From: a bacterium OM1 bin76
GTDB taxonomy: Bacteria > Actinomycetota > Acidimicrobiia > Spongiisociales > ZC4RG35
NCBI GenBank assembly: GCA_002238785.1
Contig: MPNA01000002.1
Span: forward strand, 145,775 to 209,774
DNA: 64,000 bases
Reading direction: 5' to 3'
The notes under the pieces are model-generated. The model worked only from the letters and a program-made list of their open reading frames with translations. It had not been told where the DNA came from and did not search any database. The translations under genes and the position numbers were made by a program. Shown one piece after another: positions 9,576 to 19,307 of the stretch; positions within the stretch are counted from its first letter, which is position 1; each line of letters begins with the position of its first letter.

Positions 9576-10063
9576 TCCAGCGCTTCGGAGTCCCCAAGCC
9601 GGTCAGTTGGCTGCTCAACTGGTCGCGGCGCTATTCGCTGTGGATGTTCCAGTTCGGCCTGGCCTGCTGTGCCATCGAGATGATGGCCGCTTCGGGACCT
9701 CGCTATGACTTCATGCGCTTTGGAATCATCCCGCTGCCCGCCTCGCCCCGGCAGGCCGATCTGATGGTGGTGGCCGGGACCGTCACCGACAAGATGGCCC
9801 CGGCGGTGAAGCGTTTGTACGACCAGATGCCCGAGCCCAAGTACGTGATCTCCATGGGTTCCTGTTCCAACTGCGGGGGTCCCTACTGGGATTCCTACTC
9901 GGTCACCAAGGGCGTGGACCAGATCATTCCGGTGGACGTGTACGTGCCCGGTTGCCCGCCCCGGCCCGAGGCGCTGCTGGACGGCATCATTCTGTTGCAG
10001 GAAAAGATCAAGAACGAGGACATCAAAGAAAAGTGGAACGAGCGTGACCCTCAGCCCGTCTGA
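9566..10063 (+). CDS. nuoB: NADH-quinone oxidoreductase subunit B (N2 cluster)
   Basis: The start taken is the GTG at 9566, giving 165 residues beginning (V)[21 protein letters not shown] second GTG at 9572 is also possible. The much longer open frame upstream is nuoA read in another frame. The four cysteines of the N2 iron-sulfur cluster are present: the ACCAIEM pair, GSCSNCGG and VPGCPP. The subunit passes electrons to quinone in the connecting part of complex I. It overlaps nuoA upstream and nuoC downstream (20 bases). Confidence 0.95.
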   Translation: MGVIQRFGVPKPVSWLLNWSRRYSLWMFQFGLACCAIEMMAASGPRYDFMRFGIIPLPASPRQADLMVVAGTVTDKMAPAVKRLYDQMPEPKYVISMGSCSNCGGPYWDSYSVTKGVDQIIPVDVYVPGCPPRPEALLDGIILLQEKIKNEDIKEKWNERDPQPV

Positions 10064-10631
10064 TGCCGAGATGACAGACGCCGACGGCGCCGGGGAAGGC
10101 AACTCTCTGGTGGACCGCGCCGCCGATGCGGTGGGTGGGGTAGCCTTGGAGGCGTTGGAAACCGCCAAGGTGGGGGTCTCCGCCGACCGATGGACGCAGA
10201 CCCTGCGCATCGCCCGTGACGACCTTGGCTTGGGGTTTTTCTCGTGGCTGTCGGCCATCCACTGGACCAACGACCCGCAGGTGGGAGATTCCCTCTCACA
10301 AGAGGTGACCGAGCGCTTCGAACTACTGTGCGCCGTCTCGGATGTGACCAGCGGCGAACTGGTGGTGTTCTCCACCGACCTGGAGGCAACCGCTCCCACC
10401 GTGGACAGCCTGATCGAAATCTACCCGGGCGCCGACTGGCATGAGCGGGAGGCCCGGGAGATGTTCGGGATCACTTTTGTCGGCCATCCCTGTCCTGAGA
10501 ACCTGTACCTTCCCAACGAATTCGCGGGAAACCCCCTGCTCAAGTCCTTCCCGCTGCTCAGCCGGGAAGTGAAGCCGTGGCCGGGAGACGTGGATGTGGA
10601 GGAGATGCCGGCCGTTGGGGGAGGAACTTGA
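10044..10631 (+). CDS. nuoC: NADH-quinone oxidoreductase subunit C
   Basis: The 195-residue product starts at a GTG. The first 30 residues are acidic and variable. Then come [18 protein letters not shown], a typical NuoC core, and the diagnostic [24 protein letters not shown] near residues 127-150. It is a peripheral-arm subunit and is separate from NuoD rather than fused. An in-frame ATG at 10071 is a plausible alternative start that would avoid most of the overlap with nuoB. Confidence 0.94.
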   Translation: MTLSPSDAEMTDADGAGEGNSLVDRAADAVGGVALEALETAKVGVSADRWTQTLRIARDDLGLGFFSWLSAIHWTNDPQVGDSLSQEVTERFELLCAVSDVTSGELVVFSTDLEATAPTVDSLIEIYPGADWHEREAREMFGITFVGHPCPENLYLPNEFAGNPLLKSFPLLSREVKPWPGDVDVEEMPAVGGGT

Positions 10632-10632
10632 G

Positions 10633-11823
10633 ATGACGGTGGCGCCCGACATGGTGCGGAACCTGGCTGGAGCCGCGGTCTCCGTGGAGTTGGAGACTCC
10701 GGACATGACTCTCAACATAGGACCGCAGCACCCTTCCACTCACGGGGTGCTGCGCCTGGTCGCCAAGGTGGACGGTGAGCGGGCCTTCGATGTTCAGCCG
10801 GTGATCGGCTACATGCACCGGGGATACGAAAAGCTCTCGGAAGTCCGCACCTATCCGCAGATCACCGCCCTCATAAACCGGATCGATTGGGTGTCGGGGT
10901 ACGCCAACGAGATTCCCTTCATAGTCGCCGCCGAACGGCTGATGGGCGTTGAGCCTCCCGAGCGGGCCCAGTTCATCCGGCTGATACTCACCGAGATGGC
11001 CCGGATCTCCTCGCATCTGGTGTTCCAGGCTTCCTATCCCCTGGAATTGGGGGCGGCCACGCCGCTGTTCTTCGCACTGCGGGACCGCGAGCGGGTACTG
11101 GATCTGATCGAGATGGTCACCGGTGGCCGGTTCCATCCCAACTTCAACCGGATCGGCGGCGTGAAACCGGCGGTGGGGGCGGGGCCCACCACCAGAAAGA
11201 CCATCCAGGACCTCCCGGCCGGATTCCTGGCGGAGACCCGGGACGCCATGGACCGGGTGCTGTCCACCGCCGATCAACTGGAGGACCTGGTGGCGGGCAA
11301 CGAGATAGTCCTGGCCCGCACCAAGGGCATCGGGATCCTCCCGCCCGAGGTGGCGATCGCCTACGGCGTTTCCGGGCCGAACCTGCGAGCCTCGGGTGTT
11401 GGCTTCGACTTGCGCAACGTCTCCGACTACCTGCCCTATCACCTTTTCGACTTCCAGGTTCCCGTTGGGGAGGCGGGGGACTGCTGGGACCGTTGGTGGG
11501 TGCGTCTGGAGGAGATCCGCCAGTCGGCTTCCATCGTCCGCCAGGCGGTGGACTCCATTCCCTCGGGTCCCCTCCAGGCCAAGGTTCCCCGCATCATAAA
11601 GGTCCCGGCCGGGGAGATCTACGTGCGGGCCGAGAACCCCAAGGGTGAGATGGGGTATTACGTGGTCTCCGATGGGGGACTGGGTCCTTACCGGCTCAAG
11701 ATCCGCTCCGCTTCCTTTTCCAACATCTCCATTTTGCGCTGGGCCCTGGAAGGAACCCTGGTGCCTGACATCATCGCCATCATGGGTTCCCTGGACTTCG
11801 TGCTGGGAGACGTGGACCGATGA
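10633..11823 (+). CDS. nuoD: NADH-quinone oxidoreductase subunit D (49 kDa)
   Basis: The ATG at 10633 is preferred. It follows a GGGGAGGA ribosome site and lies one base after the nuoC stop, giving 396 residues. The frame is open 39 bases further upstream, but that stretch is nuoC. Family motifs are clear: NIGPQHPSTHGVLRL, GYMHRGYEKL, and the C-terminal DIIAIMGSLDFVLGDVDR. It is the homologue of the hydrogenase large subunit and forms the quinone-binding cavity with NuoB. The next gene in this operon is nuoH, so nuoE, nuoF and nuoG are not where they usually lie. Confidence 0.96.
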   Translation: MTVAPDMVRNLAGAAVSVELETPDMTLNIGPQHPSTHGVLRLVAKVDGERAFDVQPVIGYMHRGYEKLSEVRTYPQITALINRIDWVSGYANEIPFIVAAERLMGVEPPERAQFIRLILTEMARISSHLVFQASYPLELGAATPLFFALRDRERVLDLIEMVTGGRFHPNFNRIGGVKPAVGAGPTTRKTIQDLPAGFLAETRDAMDRVLSTADQLEDLVAGNEIVLARTKGIGILPPEVAIAYGVSGPNLRASGVGFDLRNVSDYLPYHLFDFQVPVGEAGDCWDRWWVRLEEIRQSASIVRQAVDSIPSGPLQAKVPRIIKVPAGEIYVRAENPKGEMGYYVVSDGGLGPYRLKIRSASFSNISILRWALEGTLVPDIIAIMGSLDFVLGDVDR

Positions 11824-12824
11824 GTCCCTGGCTGGCTCTGGCGATCTGGCTGCTGGTGGTGGCCACCATCATCCCGGTGATGGGGATGGCGATCGGCTAC
11901 GCGGAGATGAAGATCTCCGCCCACATGCAGAGCCGGATCGGTCCCTACTTCGCGGGGGGCCGGTTCGGATGGGCGCAGTTGATCGCCGACGGGGTGAAGT
12001 TCTTCCAGAAAGAAGACCTCGTTCCAGACAACGCCGACCGTCCGGTCTTCAAGATGGCCCCGGTGCTGGTGATGGTGGGTACGGTGGGCCTGTTCGTGGT
12101 GATCCCCTTCGGACCGGGGTTGACTCCCCAGAACCTCGACCTGGGCATCTTCTACGCCCTGGCCATCTCCTCGATTGGGACCATCGGGGTGCTCATGGCC
12201 GGATGGTCGTCGGGCAACAAGTATTCGTTGATCGGTGGCTTGCGGGCCGCCGGGCAGTTGATTGCCTATGAACTGCCTCTGGTCTTGGCGGTGGTGGGGG
12301 TGGTGATCCTGGCCGGCACCATGAGCCTGGACGGGATAGTGCAGGCGCAGATCTCCTGGTTCTCCGAGGCCGGGTGGGCGTGGGGGATGCCATTTGTGAT
12401 AGTGCAGGCGGTCGGCCTGGGAGTGTTCTTCATCGCCAGCCTGGCGGAGTTGTCCCGCATCCCCTTCGACATGCCCATCGCCGAGTCGGAGTTGGTAATG
12501 GGGTATCTCACCGAGTACTCGGGTTTCCGGTTCCTGTTCTTCTTCTTGGCCGAGTTCGCCAACATGTTCACCCTTTCGGCGATCGCCGCCACCCTGTTCC
12601 TGGGCGGCTACTGGGTGCCGGGAGTCCCCGACAGCATCTTGCAATTCGTGGGTCCCCTGGTGCTGCTGGGCAAGATCGCCCTGTTCGTATTCGTAAGCAT
12701 CTGGTTGCGGTGGACGTTCCCGCGTTTTCGGGAGGACCAGTTGCAAACCCTGGCCTGGAAGTGGCTGGTGCCGATTTCGCTGGCCAACATCATCGTTACC
12801 GGGATCCTTAAGGTGGTGATCTAA
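11820..12824 (+). CDS. nuoH: NADH-quinone oxidoreductase subunit H
   Basis: The 334-residue membrane protein has about eight helices. Signature segments are MQSRIGPYFAGGRFGWAQLIADGVKFFQKED (residues 37-67), AELSRIPFDMPIAESELVMGYLTEYSG (residues 209-235) and the C-terminal WLRWTFPRFREDQL. It connects the quinone cavity to the proton-pumping modules. The start overlaps the nuoD stop by four bases (ATGA). It sits directly after nuoD, with no nuoEFG between. Confidence 0.96.
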   Translation: MSPWLALAIWLLVVATIIPVMGMAIGYAEMKISAHMQSRIGPYFAGGRFGWAQLIADGVKFFQKEDLVPDNADRPVFKMAPVLVMVGTVGLFVVIPFGPGLTPQNLDLGIFYALAISSIGTIGVLMAGWSSGNKYSLIGGLRAAGQLIAYELPLVLAVVGVVILAGTMSLDGIVQAQISWFSEAGWAWGMPFVIVQAVGLGVFFIASLAELSRIPFDMPIAESELVMGYLTEYSGFRFLFFFLAEFANMFTLSAIAATLFLGGYWVPGVPDSILQFVGPLVLLGKIALFVFVSIWLRWTFPRFREDQLQTLAWKWLVPISLANIIVTGILKVVI

Positions 12825-13298
12825 ATGAGACCCCAGATGCCCGTCATCCCCGGAAGGGGGCTTGTCAAGGGAATGAAGGTCACCCTCAAGACCCTTTTCA
12901 CCCGACCGGTTACCGTCAATTATCCCAAGGTGAAGGAGACCCCGGTGCCCCGGGCCCGGGGTGTGATCGCCCTGGACCCCGATGCCTGTACGGTCTGCAT
13001 GCTGTGCGCGCGCCAGTGCCCCGACTGGTGCATCTACATTGAAGGACACAAGGAGGAGCGTCCCCCCTCCCGGCCCGGCGGACGACCCCGGGTGCGCGCC
13101 ACCCTCGACCGCTTTGACATCGACTACGCCCTCTGCATGTACTGCGGCATCTGCGTGGAGGTCTGTCCGTTCGATGCCCTGTTCTGGAGCCCCGACTACG
13201 AGTACTCCGAGACCGAGATGGGTGAAATGCTCCACAACCAGGATCGCCTCCTCGATTGGTTGGATAAGGTGCCCGCCGCTCCCGCCTTGGAGAAGTAG
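12825..13298 (+). CDS. nuoI: NADH-quinone oxidoreductase subunit I
   Basis: The 157-residue protein carries two 4Fe-4S ferredoxin motifs, [15 protein letters not shown] near residues 56-70 and [15 protein letters not shown] near residues 106-120. These hold clusters N6a and N6b in the peripheral arm. The ATG directly follows the nuoH TAA. The N terminus has a stretch typical of the family that lies along the membrane. The length is normal. Confidence 0.95.
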   Translation: MRPQMPVIPGRGLVKGMKVTLKTLFTRPVTVNYPKVKETPVPRARGVIALDPDACTVCMLCARQCPDWCIYIEGHKEERPPSRPGGRPRVRATLDRFDIDYALCMYCGICVEVCPFDALFWSPDYEYSETEMGEMLHNQDRLLDWLDKVPAAPALEK

Positions 13299-13853
13299 AT
13301 GGGATTCGAGGACTGGATCGCAGAGCCTCTCAACTGGGTGTTTGCGGTCATTGCCCTGGCCACGGTGGTTTCGGGATTCAGAGTGGTCACCTCTCCCAAC
13401 GTGGTGCACGCCGCTCTGTTCCTGGTTGCGGCCTTGGCCGGCACGGCCGCTCTGTTCCTGTTGCTGGCGGCCGAGTTCCTGGCTTGGGTGTTGGTGCTGG
13501 TCTACATCGGGGCGGTGATCGTTCTGTTCCTGTTCGGGATCATGATCACCCGCGCTCCCACCGGGCGGGACGAGTCCAACCTGGATCACAAACGCCGCCT
13601 GCCCGCCGCCTTGGTCTCGTTGGCGCTGTTGGCGCTGTTGCTGTGGGGTTTGATCTCCCAGTGGGGTGACACCACCATTGACAGGATCACCGCAGGGACT
13701 CCCACAACCGTGTTGGGCGAGGGGTTGCTGGGGCGTTTCGTCTTCCCGTTCGAGGTGGTGGGTTTCGTGCTGCTGGCCGCTTTGGTGGGCGGCATCACCA
13801 TCGCCCGCCGGGATCTCAGTCCCGCCGAGGAGAAGGAGTGGGAGTCGAAGTGA
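13299..13853 (+). CDS. nuoJ: NADH-quinone oxidoreductase subunit J
   Basis: The 184-residue protein has about five membrane helices. The typical NuoJ segment SPNVVHAALFLVAALAGTAALFLLLAAEFLAWVLVLVYIGAVIVLFLFGIMI occupies residues 28-80. It helps couple the quinone cavity to the antiporter-like subunits. It directly follows nuoI with no gap and overlaps nuoK by 16 bases. Confidence 0.94.
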   Translation: MGFEDWIAEPLNWVFAVIALATVVSGFRVVTSPNVVHAALFLVAALAGTAALFLLLAAEFLAWVLVLVYIGAVIVLFLFGIMITRAPTGRDESNLDHKRRLPAALVSLALLALLLWGLISQWGDTTIDRITAGTPTTVLGEGLLGRFVFPFEVVGFVLLAALVGGITIARRDLSPAEEKEWESK

Positions 13854-14155
13854 TTCTCAACCAGTTCCTCATCCTGGCGGCCGTTCTGTTTGTCATGGGG
13901 GTGTACGGCCTGCTGGTGCGCCGCAATGCGGTGATGGTGTTGCTGGCGGTGGAGTTGATGCTGGCGGCGGTCAACATCAACCTGGTGGCGATGGAGGCAT
14001 TCTGGCAGACCACCGAGGCGTTGGGACAGATTTTGGCGGTGTTCATCATCACGGTGGCCGCCGCCGAGGTGGGGATCGGGTTGGCCATCATCCTGCTGAT
14101 CTTCCGCAACCGCCGCTCGGCCAATGTGGATGAACTGGACCTGATGAGATGGTGA
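13838..14155 (+). CDS. nuoK: NADH-quinone oxidoreductase subunit K
   Basis: The 105-residue protein has three membrane helices and the family's buried glutamates: VLLAVELMLAAVNINLV near residues 32-48 and VAAAEVGIGLAIILLIFRNR near residues 74-93. It starts at a GTG inside the end of nuoJ and overlaps nuoL by seven bases. It is part of the proton-translocating membrane arm. Confidence 0.95.
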   Translation: MGVEVILNQFLILAAVLFVMGVYGLLVRRNAVMVLLAVELMLAAVNINLVAMEAFWQTTEALGQILAVFIITVAAAEVGIGLAIILLIFRNRRSANVDELDLMRW

Positions 14156-16194
14156 ACGCAGGCCTCACCACGATCTACCTGGCGGCCGAGGAAGGCGCCA
14201 TCCACGCCGGAACCGGCGGCATATGGTCGGAGTGGGCGGGGTTGATGCTGATCGGGCCGATGCTGGCCTTCTTGGTGATCGTCATGTTCGGCAAGAGGAT
14301 GAGGTACCAGGGCGCCGAGGTGGCCATCGGGGTGATGGCCTTCAACCTGATCTGGTCGACGGTGTTGCTGGTGCTCAACATGGGGGATGAGGGGGTGCTG
14401 TACGAACGGAGCATCGAGATCGCCAGGGTGGGCGGGGGACTGGTGTTCGAGTTGGGTTGGATGGTGGACGGCCTGTCGATCATGATGTACTGGGTGGTGG
14501 CGGCGGTGGGCCTGGCGGTGTTCGTCTACGCCCATGGCTACATGAAGGGAGAGATTCGTGTCACCTTCTTCTTCGCCGCCCTGTCGCTGTTCGCCGGTTC
14601 GATGCTGGTGCTGGTGGGAAGCCCCAACCTGGTCCAGTTGATCATCGGTTGGGAGGGCGTGGGACTGGCGTCGTACCTGCTGATCGGCCACTACTGGGAG
14701 GACAAGGAGAATTCCTCGGCGGCCATGAAGGCGTTCTACACCAACAAGGTGGCCGACGTGGGTCTGATCATCGGGGTGATCATCATCGGTGTGGTGCTGG
14801 GATCCTTCCACTACTGGGACCTGGCCGCCGCCGCAGCCGAGCACAGCGATCTCTTGGGGCCGGTGGCGGTCACCGCGGCGATCCTCCTTTTCATAGGAGC
14901 GATGGGCAAGAGCGCCCAATTCCCCTTCCACATCTGGTTGCCCGACGCCATGGCAGGACCCACCCCGGTGTCGGCTCTGATGCACGCCGCCACCATGGTC
15001 ACCGCGGGCATCTACCTGATGGCCCGCACTTTCCCGCTCTACCAGGAACTGGCCACCGCCGCCCGGCCGTGGATGATCGCGGCAGGAACCATCACCCTGT
15101 TCGGGATGGGGTTGTTGGCGCTGGTGGTGGACGACATCAAGAGGGTGCTGGCCTATTCGACGGTGAGCCAACTCGGCTACATGATGACCGCGGTGGCGGC
15201 GGGGGGATACACCGCCGGGCTTTTCCATCTCTTCACCCATGCCTTCTTCAAGGCGTTGCTGTTCCTGGGCGCCGGGTCGGTGATCCATGCCGTCCACTCC
15301 AACAACATGTCGGACATGGGGGGCCTGCGCCACCACATGCCCCACACCTATCGCACCTTCGTGATCGGCTCGCTGGCGCTGGCGGGTATCTTCCCGCTGT
15401 CGGGATTCTGGTCGAAGGACGAGATACTGGCCACCCTGGGTTATGAGGGATACAACCTGGTGATGTGGATCGCGGTGGCCGGGGCGTTCGTAACCGCCTT
15501 CTACATGGCCCGGGCGGTCTCTCTCACCTTCTTCGGGGAATACCGGGGTCACGGGCATCCTCACGAGTCGCCGCGCATCATGACCGCACCGCTGTGGGCG
15601 CTGGCGGTCCCGGCGGTGATAGCGGGCCTGGTGAACATCCCCGGTCTCAAGTTGCCGTTGATCGGCAGTTTCACCTCCTGGCTCTCGGTGCGAAGCGTCT
15701 CCATGGGCGACCATCACGCCGAGTCCATTGACCTTGGCCTGGCCGCCGCCGGTCTGGCCGCGGCTGTCGCCGGTCTGTGGCTGGGTTGGGTGGCCTTCGG
15801 ACCCAAGGCCGCCAAGCGCCGCGCCGAACGTGATTGGGTGGAGGTCCCGGGGCTCTACCCCCTGCTCCGTCAGAAGTATTACCTCGATCATGTTGCTTTG
15901 GGGATGGTGTGGACCATCCGCTCGCCTCTGGCCCGGGCGGTTAACTGGGTGAACGACTACGTGATCGACGGGGTGGTGAACATGGTGGGGGCTCTTTGCC
16001 AAGGTTTGGCTTCTCTGGTGTACCGCGGCGTGGACCAGCGGGGTATCGACGGGGTGGTGCATGGAGTGTCGTACGGCGCTTCGGGGATGGGGGGCCTGCT
16101 GCGCCGGATTCAGAGTGGCCGGGTCCAGCAGTATGCTGGCCTGCTGGTAGCGGGTCTGCTGTTGCTGGTGGTCTTAGTCCTGTTCGTCCTATGA
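14149..16194 (+). CDS. nuoL: NADH-quinone oxidoreductase subunit L
   Basis: The 681-residue antiporter-like subunit has many membrane helices. Conserved blocks include LIIGWEGVGLASYLLIGHYW, GAMGKSAQFPFHIWLPDAMAGPTPVSALMHAATMVTAG, and DIKRVLAYSTVSQLGYMM. The C terminus carries the long lateral-helix region ending in a hydrophobic anchor, as expected for NuoL. It is the distal proton pump of the membrane arm. It starts at an ATG overlapping nuoK. The gene's codons are strongly GC-biased and give a 748-residue open frame on the other strand, which is an artefact. Confidence 0.96.
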   Translation: MVNAGLTTIYLAAEEGAIHAGTGGIWSEWAGLMLIGPMLAFLVIVMFGKRMRYQGAEVAIGVMAFNLIWSTVLLVLNMGDEGVLYERSIEIARVGGGLVFELGWMVDGLSIMMYWVVAAVGLAVFVYAHGYMKGEIRVTFFFAALSLFAGSMLVLVGSPNLVQLIIGWEGVGLASYLLIGHYWEDKENSSAAMKAFYTNKVADVGLIIGVIIIGVVLGSFHYWDLAAAAAEHSDLLGPVAVTAAILLFIGAMGKSAQFPFHIWLPDAMAGPTPVSALMHAATMVTAGIYLMARTFPLYQELATAARPWMIAAGTITLFGMGLLALVVDDIKRVLAYSTVSQLGYMMTAVAAGGYTAGLFHLFTHAFFKALLFLGAGSVIHAVHSNNMSDMGGLRHHMPHTYRTFVIGSLALAGIFPLSGFWSKDEILATLGYEGYNLVMWIAVAGAFVTAFYMARAVSLTFFGEYRGHGHPHESPRIMTAPLWALAVPAVIAGLVNIPGLKLPLIGSFTSWLSVRSVSMGDHHAESIDLGLAAAGLAAAVAGLWLGWVAFGPKAAKRRAERDWVEVPGLYPLLRQKYYLDHVALGMVWTIRSPLARAVNWVNDYVIDGVVNMVGALCQGLASLVYRGVDQRGIDGVVHGVSYGASGMGGLLRRIQSGRVQQYAGLLVAGLLLLVVLVLFVL

Positions 16195-16217
16195 GATACG
16201 GTATGGGAGACTGATAC

Positions 16218-17804
16218 ATGGAACTGTTCGAAATCTGGGCTCTTAGCCTGATTGTCTTCCTGCCCCTGGCGGGAGCGCTGGTGGCGTTGGCCATTCCCAA
16301 GGAACGGGAGGAGGCGGTGAAGCTGTGGGCGCTCGGGGTGAGCGGGGTTACTTTGATTTTGGCGGTGATAGTGGCCGCCCGCTTCGACTTTGGAGCAGCC
16401 GGCCGGTTCCAGTTCGAGGTGGATCTGCCCTGGATCGGGGCGATCGGCGCCAACTATCACATCGGGGTGGACGGGATCAGCCTGCCGCTTCTGGTGCTGT
16501 CTGCTCTGGTGGTGGTGCTGTGCGTTATCTACTCGTGGAAGCATTGGGACGAGCCTCACAACCCGCGGGGCTTCTTGGTTCTGATGCTGATCCTGGCCAC
16601 CGGTATGAACGGGACCTTCGTGGCGCTGGACCTGGTGCTGTTCTTCATCTTCTTCGAGTTGGTGCTGCTGCCCATGTACTTCATGATCGGGATCTGGGGA
16701 GATCGCACCATGCGCAAGATCCCCGGATTCAAAAAAGAGGTGGAGACCCGCCTCTACGCCGCTATCAAGTTCTTCATCTTCACCCTGTTCGGCTCGGCTT
16801 TCATGCTGCTGGGTTTCCTGGCTCTCTACTTCAAGTCCGGGTCGGGAGGTCTTGACCCCACCTTCGACATCCCCGAGTTGATCGGCCGGGGATTCCTCTT
16901 CGAGGGGACCTTCGCCTGGCTGGTGTTCGGGGCGATGTTCCTGGGATTCGCGGTGAAAGTGCCCATGTGGCCTTTCCATACCTGGCTGCCGGACGCTCAC
17001 ACTGCGGCGCCAACTGTCGGGTCGGTGCTGCTGGCCGCCATTCTCCTAAAGCTGGGCTCCTACGCTTTCATCCGGATCTCCATACCGATATTGCCCGAAA
17101 CCGCCCGGGAGTGGGCGCCTTTCATTGCGGTGCTCAGTGTGATCGGGATCATCTACGGGTCGCTGGCGTGCCTGGCCCAGACCGACGTCAAACGTCTGAT
17201 CGCCTTTTCTTCAGTGGGACACATGGGCTTTGTCATGCTGGGCATCGCCACTCTCACCGAGGTGGGGATCAACGCCGCCATCATCGGGATGGTGGCCCAC
17301 GGGCTGATCACCGGCCTGCTGTTCTTCCTGGCCGGGTCGATGCATCACCGCTACCACACCCGGGAGATGTCCCGCCTGGGCGGCAACCTGAAGCTGATGC
17401 CCGTTTTGGGTGGGATCCTGGGATTCACCGCCATGGCCAGCCTGGGCCTGCCGGGCCTGGCCGGTTTCTGGGGAGAGTTCATGGCGCTGCTGGGTTCCTA
17501 CCAACCGCTGCCGGGCCTCTCCACCGATTTCTTCCGCACCGCCATGGTGATCGGCGCCATCGGCACGGTGCTCACCGCCGGCTACATGCTGTGGATGCTG
17601 CAGAAAGTCAACCTTGGCGAGCCGTCGTCAGAGTGGGCGGGTAAGAAGTTCCACGATGTCGACCGCTATGAGATGATCGCCTGGGTGCCGCTGATCGTGC
17701 TGATCGTGGCGGTGGGGGTCTATCCCAAGTTGGTGCTGGGGGTCACCACCGACGCGGTGGTCGGTTTGGTGGAGACGGCATTCTCGTCAGTGCTCGGAGG
17801 CTGA
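16218..17804 (+). CDS. nuoM: NADH-quinone oxidoreductase subunit M
   Basis: The 528-residue antiporter-like membrane subunit includes FFIFFELVLLPMYFMIGIWG, VKVPMWPFHTWLPDAHTAAPTVGSVLLAAILLKLGSY with the conserved Lys, and DVKRLIAFSSVGHMGFV. It forms a proton channel between NuoN and NuoL. It starts 23 bases after the nuoL stop, the largest gap within the operon. Confidence 0.96.
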   Translation: MELFEIWALSLIVFLPLAGALVALAIPKEREEAVKLWALGVSGVTLILAVIVAARFDFGAAGRFQFEVDLPWIGAIGANYHIGVDGISLPLLVLSALVVVLCVIYSWKHWDEPHNPRGFLVLMLILATGMNGTFVALDLVLFFIFFELVLLPMYFMIGIWGDRTMRKIPGFKKEVETRLYAAIKFFIFTLFGSAFMLLGFLALYFKSGSGGLDPTFDIPELIGRGFLFEGTFAWLVFGAMFLGFAVKVPMWPFHTWLPDAHTAAPTVGSVLLAAILLKLGSYAFIRISIPILPETAREWAPFIAVLSVIGIIYGSLACLAQTDVKRLIAFSSVGHMGFVMLGIATLTEVGINAAIIGMVAHGLITGLLFFLAGSMHHRYHTREMSRLGGNLKLMPVLGGILGFTAMASLGLPGLAGFWGEFMALLGSYQPLPGLSTDFFRTAMVIGAIGTVLTAGYMLWMLQKVNLGEPSSEWAGKKFHDVDRYEMIAWVPLIVLIVAVGVYPKLVLGVTTDAVVGLVETAFSSVLGG

Positions 17805-17807
17805 GCG

Positions 17808-19289
17808 ATGACGCGGATCGACTGGCTGGCCATCGCGCCCGAGTTGGTGGTGGCCGGAACCCTGCTGGTGGTGCTGGCAGTCGATCTGTTCCTGCCCAGA
17901 GAGCGGAAGTACTACGTGGCGGCGCTGGCCGTGTTGGGCACCACCCTGGCGATGGTGCCGGTGATATTGATGGCGGTGGCCGGCGATTCGTACTCGATGT
18001 TCGACGGGTCCTACGTGGTCGACCAGTTCGCGCTGGTGCTCAAGGGGGTCTTCCTGGTAGCCGGATACCTGGTGCTTCTGATCTCGGTCTCCTATGTGGA
18101 GTCGGATCGCTTCTACCAGGGGGAGTACTACCTGTTGCTCCTCTCCTCGCTGCTGGGTTCAATGGTCCTGACCTCGGGGCGGGACCTGGTGGTGCTGTTC
18201 GTTGCCCTGGAACTGACCACGGGACCGTTGTTCTTGCTGGCCGGTTGGCGTAAGGGCGACCTGCGCTCCAACGAGGCCTCTCTCAAATTCTTCATCATCG
18301 GGGTGCTCTCCACGGGGTTGATGCTGTACGGAATGTCGCTTCTGTTCGGGCTCACCGGTGAACTCTCCTTCGCGGGAATCCGGGAGGCGATCGCTTCCGC
18401 AGGCCTGGCTTCCGAGCCGGTGCTGGGCTTGGCGGTGCTATTAATTCTGGTGGGATTCGGTTTCAAGGTGTCGGCGGTGCCCTTCCACTTCTGGGCGCCG
18501 GACACCTATCAGGGTTCGCCTCCTCCGGTCACCGCCTACCTTTCGGTTTCTTCGAAACTGGCGGGATTCGTGGCCATGCTGGTGGTGATCTACCTGGCGT
18601 TGCCGGCCGTCACCGAGTTCTGGGGGCCGGCGCTGTGGCTGATGGCGGCTGCCTCCATGACCGTGGCCAACCTGTCTGCTCTTCGCCAGACCCATCTGAT
18701 CCGCCTGCTGGCCTATTCCTCGGTGGCCCAGGCCGGGTTCATGCTGGTGCCCTTCGCCGGGGCGGCCATCGCCGACGACGGTTTGGCGGAAGGGTTGGGC
18801 GCCACGGTCATCTACCTGGTGATCTACGCGGTGATGAACCTGGGCGCCTTCGCAGTGGTGATCGCCGGTGGGCGGCGCATCGGAAGCTATGAGATCTCCG
18901 AGTGGAGGGGCCTGGGTTCCTACGCCCCACGCCAGGGGGTGATGCTGGCGGTGTTCTTCCTGTCACTGGCGGGGTTGCCTCCGCTGGCGGGGTGGTTTGC
19001 CAAGTTCGTGATGTTCCGGGCGATCCTCATCTCCACCGGCCCGGCGGGTGTCTGGCTGGCGGTGATCGCGGCAGTGAACGCGGTGGTGGCCTTCTACTAC
19101 TACGCCCGGGTGGTCAAGAGCGCCTGGTTCGACAAGGCGCCTGACGTAATCCCCGAGGACACCGAGGCCGGCCCCACCGGACCTCTCAACCTGGCGGTGG
19201 GAGTGTCACTGGTCGTGGTCCTGGTGGTGGGCGCCTTCCCGGCGATAGCCACCTTCTTCGGCGACGCGGCCGCGGCCCTGGTTCCCTGA
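17808..19289 (+). CDS. nuoN: NADH-quinone oxidoreductase subunit N
   Basis: The 493-residue antiporter-like membrane subunit includes LFVALELTTGPLFLLAGWRKGDLRSNEASLKFFIIG and VSAVPFHFWAPDTYQGSPPPVTAYLSVSSKLAGFV, plus HLIRLLAYSSVAQAGFML. It is the last subunit gene and starts three bases after nuoM ends. Nothing on the plus strand follows for several kilobases, and the next gene converges from the other strand. No clear terminator hairpin was seen in the 18 bases between them. Confidence 0.95.
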   Translation: MTRIDWLAIAPELVVAGTLLVVLAVDLFLPRERKYYVAALAVLGTTLAMVPVILMAVAGDSYSMFDGSYVVDQFALVLKGVFLVAGYLVLLISVSYVESDRFYQGEYYLLLLSSLLGSMVLTSGRDLVVLFVALELTTGPLFLLAGWRKGDLRSNEASLKFFIIGVLSTGLMLYGMSLLFGLTGELSFAGIREAIASAGLASEPVLGLAVLLILVGFGFKVSAVPFHFWAPDTYQGSPPPVTAYLSVSSKLAGFVAMLVVIYLALPAVTEFWGPALWLMAAASMTVANLSALRQTHLIRLLAYSSVAQAGFMLVPFAGAAIADDGLAEGLGATVIYLVIYAVMNLGAFAVVIAGGRRIGSYEISEWRGLGSYAPRQGVMLAVFFLSLAGLPPLAGWFAKFVMFRAILISTGPAGVWLAVIAAVNAVVAFYYYARVVKSAWFDKAPDVIPEDTEAGPTGPLNLAVGVSLVVVLVVGAFPAIATFFGDAAAALVP

Positions 19290-19307
19290 CCGCGGGAGGA
19301 ATGCGCC

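Noticed and set aside
11688..13589. 633-residue open frame on the minus strand across nuoD to nuoJ
   Set aside because: It is a shadow of five confirmed genes and has no domain-like segments.
13816..16062. 748-residue open frame on the minus strand across nuoK and nuoL
   Set aside because: It is antisense to clear nuo genes. Its His/Gln/Gly-rich composition is that of a GC-codon shadow.
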